Shown here piece after piece: positions 62,899 to 64,000 of a DNA stretch of 64,000 bases; position 1 is the first letter of the stretch, and each line of letters starts with the position of its first letter. The translations under genes and the position numbers were made by a program. The DNA is from Halovivax cerinus (lineage in GTDB: Archaea > Halobacteriota > Halobacteria > Halobacteriales > Natrialbaceae). The notes beneath the pieces were generated by a model. It was given only the letters and a program-made list of their open reading frames with translations. It did no database searches and had not been told where the DNA came from. The stretch covers positions 1,612,001-1,676,000 of the forward strand of contig NZ_CP101824.1 of assembly GCF_024498195.1 (NCBI RefSeq). The letters run 5' to 3'.

Positions 62899-63869
62899 GC
62901 TACCAGCCGAACACTGACACGACCGACGCGACCGAGAATCCGACCGGCCCGACCACCAGCGACCCGATCCACGTCACTGACGTCGACGACCTCTCGCGAG
63001 ACGACCTCGCGGCCGTCCTCGACCTGGCCGCGGAGTACAAGACCGCACAGCAACGGGGCTGGACGCACGCCGATCTCTCGGGCCAGACGCTCGGCATGCT
63101 GTTCGAGAAGCCGAGTACGCGAACCCGCGTCTCGTTCGAGACGGGGATGACCCAGCTCGGCGGACACGCCGTCTTCCTGGGCGAAGACGACATCCAGCTG
63201 GGAAACGGCGAGCCGATACGTGACACCGCACGTGCGCTCTCTCGATACGTCGACGTGATCATGGCGCGCCTGTTCGACCACGCGGATCTCGAGGAACTCG
63301 CCCGGTACTCGGACGTATCGGTGATCAACGGGCTCACAGACGATGCACACCCATGTCAGACGCTGGCCGATCTCCTCACCATTCGGGAGGCCGTCGGTCC
63401 GTTCGAGGACGTCTCCGTGACCTGGGTCGGGGACGGGAACAACGTCGCCCAGTCGTTCGCTCTCGGTTGTGCGCTCGCCGGGATCGACTGCACGATCGCG
63501 ACACCCGCGGGCTACGGCGTCGACCACGCGGTCGTCGATCGGGCCGACGAGATCGGAACGCCACCGACGGTAACGACCGATCCCGAGGCGGCGGTCGAGG
63601 ACGCGGACGTCGTCTACACCGACGTCTGGGTGAGCATGGGTCAGGAAGCCCAGCGCGAGGAGCGCCTGGGGGCGTTCGAGCCCTATCAGGTGAACGACGA
63701 GCTACTCGCGGCGGCCCCCGACGACGCGTCGGTGATGCACTGTTTGCCGGCCCACCGCGGCGAGGAGATCACGGACGAGGTCCTCGAGAGCGACCGGGCG
63801 CTCGTCTGGCACCAGGCGGAGAATCGCCTTCACGCCCAGAAGGGGCTGCTCGGCTGGCTTCAGCCGTGA
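62895..63869 (+). CDS. argF: Ornithine carbamoyltransferase
   Basis: Makes citrulline from ornithine and carbamoyl phosphate (324 aa). Carbamoyl-phosphate loop EKPSTRTRVSFETGM, then HPCQTLADLLTI, VTWVGDGNNVAQSFALGCAL, ornithine site VWVSMGQE and HCLPAHRGEEI. An N-terminal Thr/Asp/Pro-rich extension of about 20 residues. It is the last visible gene of the operon. Confidence 0.96.
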   Translation: MSYQPNTDTTDATENPTGPTTSDPIHVTDVDDLSRDDLAAVLDLAAEYKTAQQRGWTHADLSGQTLGMLFEKPSTRTRVSFETGMTQLGGHAVFLGEDDIQLGNGEPIRDTARALSRYVDVIMARLFDHADLEELARYSDVSVINGLTDDAHPCQTLADLLTIREAVGPFEDVSVTWVGDGNNVAQSFALGCALAGIDCTIATPAGYGVDHAVVDRADEIGTPPTVTTDPEAAVEDADVVYTDVWVSMGQEAQREERLGAFEPYQVNDELLAAAPDDASVMHCLPAHRGEEITDEVLESDRALVWHQAENRLHAQKGLLGWLQP

Positions 63870-63980
63870 TGGGTTCGCCTCGTCGATCCGACAGGGATTG
63901 CGACCAGCCGGCTTCCGGTATCGCGGGCGGAGGTGTATTACCGTCAGTCATCCGTACCGGCGCTGAAAAATCCGCATAGG

Positions 63981-63990
63981 TTATATATCT
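63981..63990 (+). promoter_or_regulatory. TATA-like element near the right edge
   Basis: TTATATATCT is followed by only 10 bases before the window ends. It probably starts a gene lying just outside. Confidence 0.4.
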
Positions 63991-64000
63991 GGCGGCCGTT

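Overview
The window is chromosomal DNA from a halophilic archaeon (class Halobacteria). The signs are high G+C, strongly acidic proteins rich in Asp, Glu and Ala, leaderless genes behind TATA boxes, Tat-type lipoproteins, many haloarchaeal DUF families, and archaeal information-processing genes (L39e, L31e, aIF6, prefoldin, FtsY, SRP54, XPD). The genus cannot be fixed from sequence reading alone.

Layout. 1-4.3 kb: the end of a truncated gene, an ABC-2 exporter pair, a DUF424/TPR pair and ThpR. 4.3-8.7 kb: an accessory island with visibly lower G+C. It holds an orphan VapB-type antitoxin, a degenerate stretch, a translationally coupled pair of unknown genes (a membrane protein plus a large soluble protein) and the C-terminal stump of a Fic gene. 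8.7-15.9 kb: a predicted secreted HExxH protein, then the conserved rpl39e-rpl31e-eif6-pfdA-ftsY-srp54 block, interrupted by a 5'-truncated PCNA relative, a HIT protein and a HicB-like protein. 15.9-21.5 kb: wHTH regulators, the UPF0201/UPF0200 pair, a PRC-barrel protein, a creatininase-family protein, tRNA-Arg(UCU) followed by decayed copies of its own 3' end, and an LhgO-like oxidase. 22-27.7 kb: Tat lipoproteins, a CHRD protein, a cysteine-rich small membrane protein and a DUF7344 regulator. 27.8-37.7 kb: an FAD oxidoreductase behind 19-bp tandem repeats, UspA, a cation antiporter, a succinate-semialdehyde dehydrogenase, a Zn/Cd-type P-type ATPase and small membrane proteins. 37.8-53.7 kb: an M29 aminopeptidase, an unknown 709-aa protein, a sensor kinase, a frameshifted threonine aldolase, a repeat-rich non-coding region (45.1-45.9 kb), a phosphodiesterase, a CDF transporter, the XPD helicase, a 2H phosphoesterase and a membrane-anchored wHTH regulator.

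53.8 kb to the end is an arginine biosynthesis locus: argG-argH, then lysW-argX-argC-argB-argD-argE-argF. LysW with its C-terminal EDWGE shows that the glutamate amino group is protected by a carrier protein rather than by acetylation. ArgX loads glutamate on LysW, ArgB/ArgC/ArgD convert it to LysW-ornithine, ArgE releases ornithine, and ArgF/ArgG/ArgH finish arginine.

The most interesting signals are (i) an arginine-rich 24-codon leader ORF upstream of argG, whose RPRRP-coding block and flanking DNA recur upstream of lysW, suggesting shared leader control of both arginine transcripts; (ii) the uncharacterised two-gene membrane/soluble module in the low-G+C island; (iii) a six-copy 26-bp tandem array next to a strongly structured non-coding region; and (iv) decayed tRNA-end repeats marking an integration hotspot.
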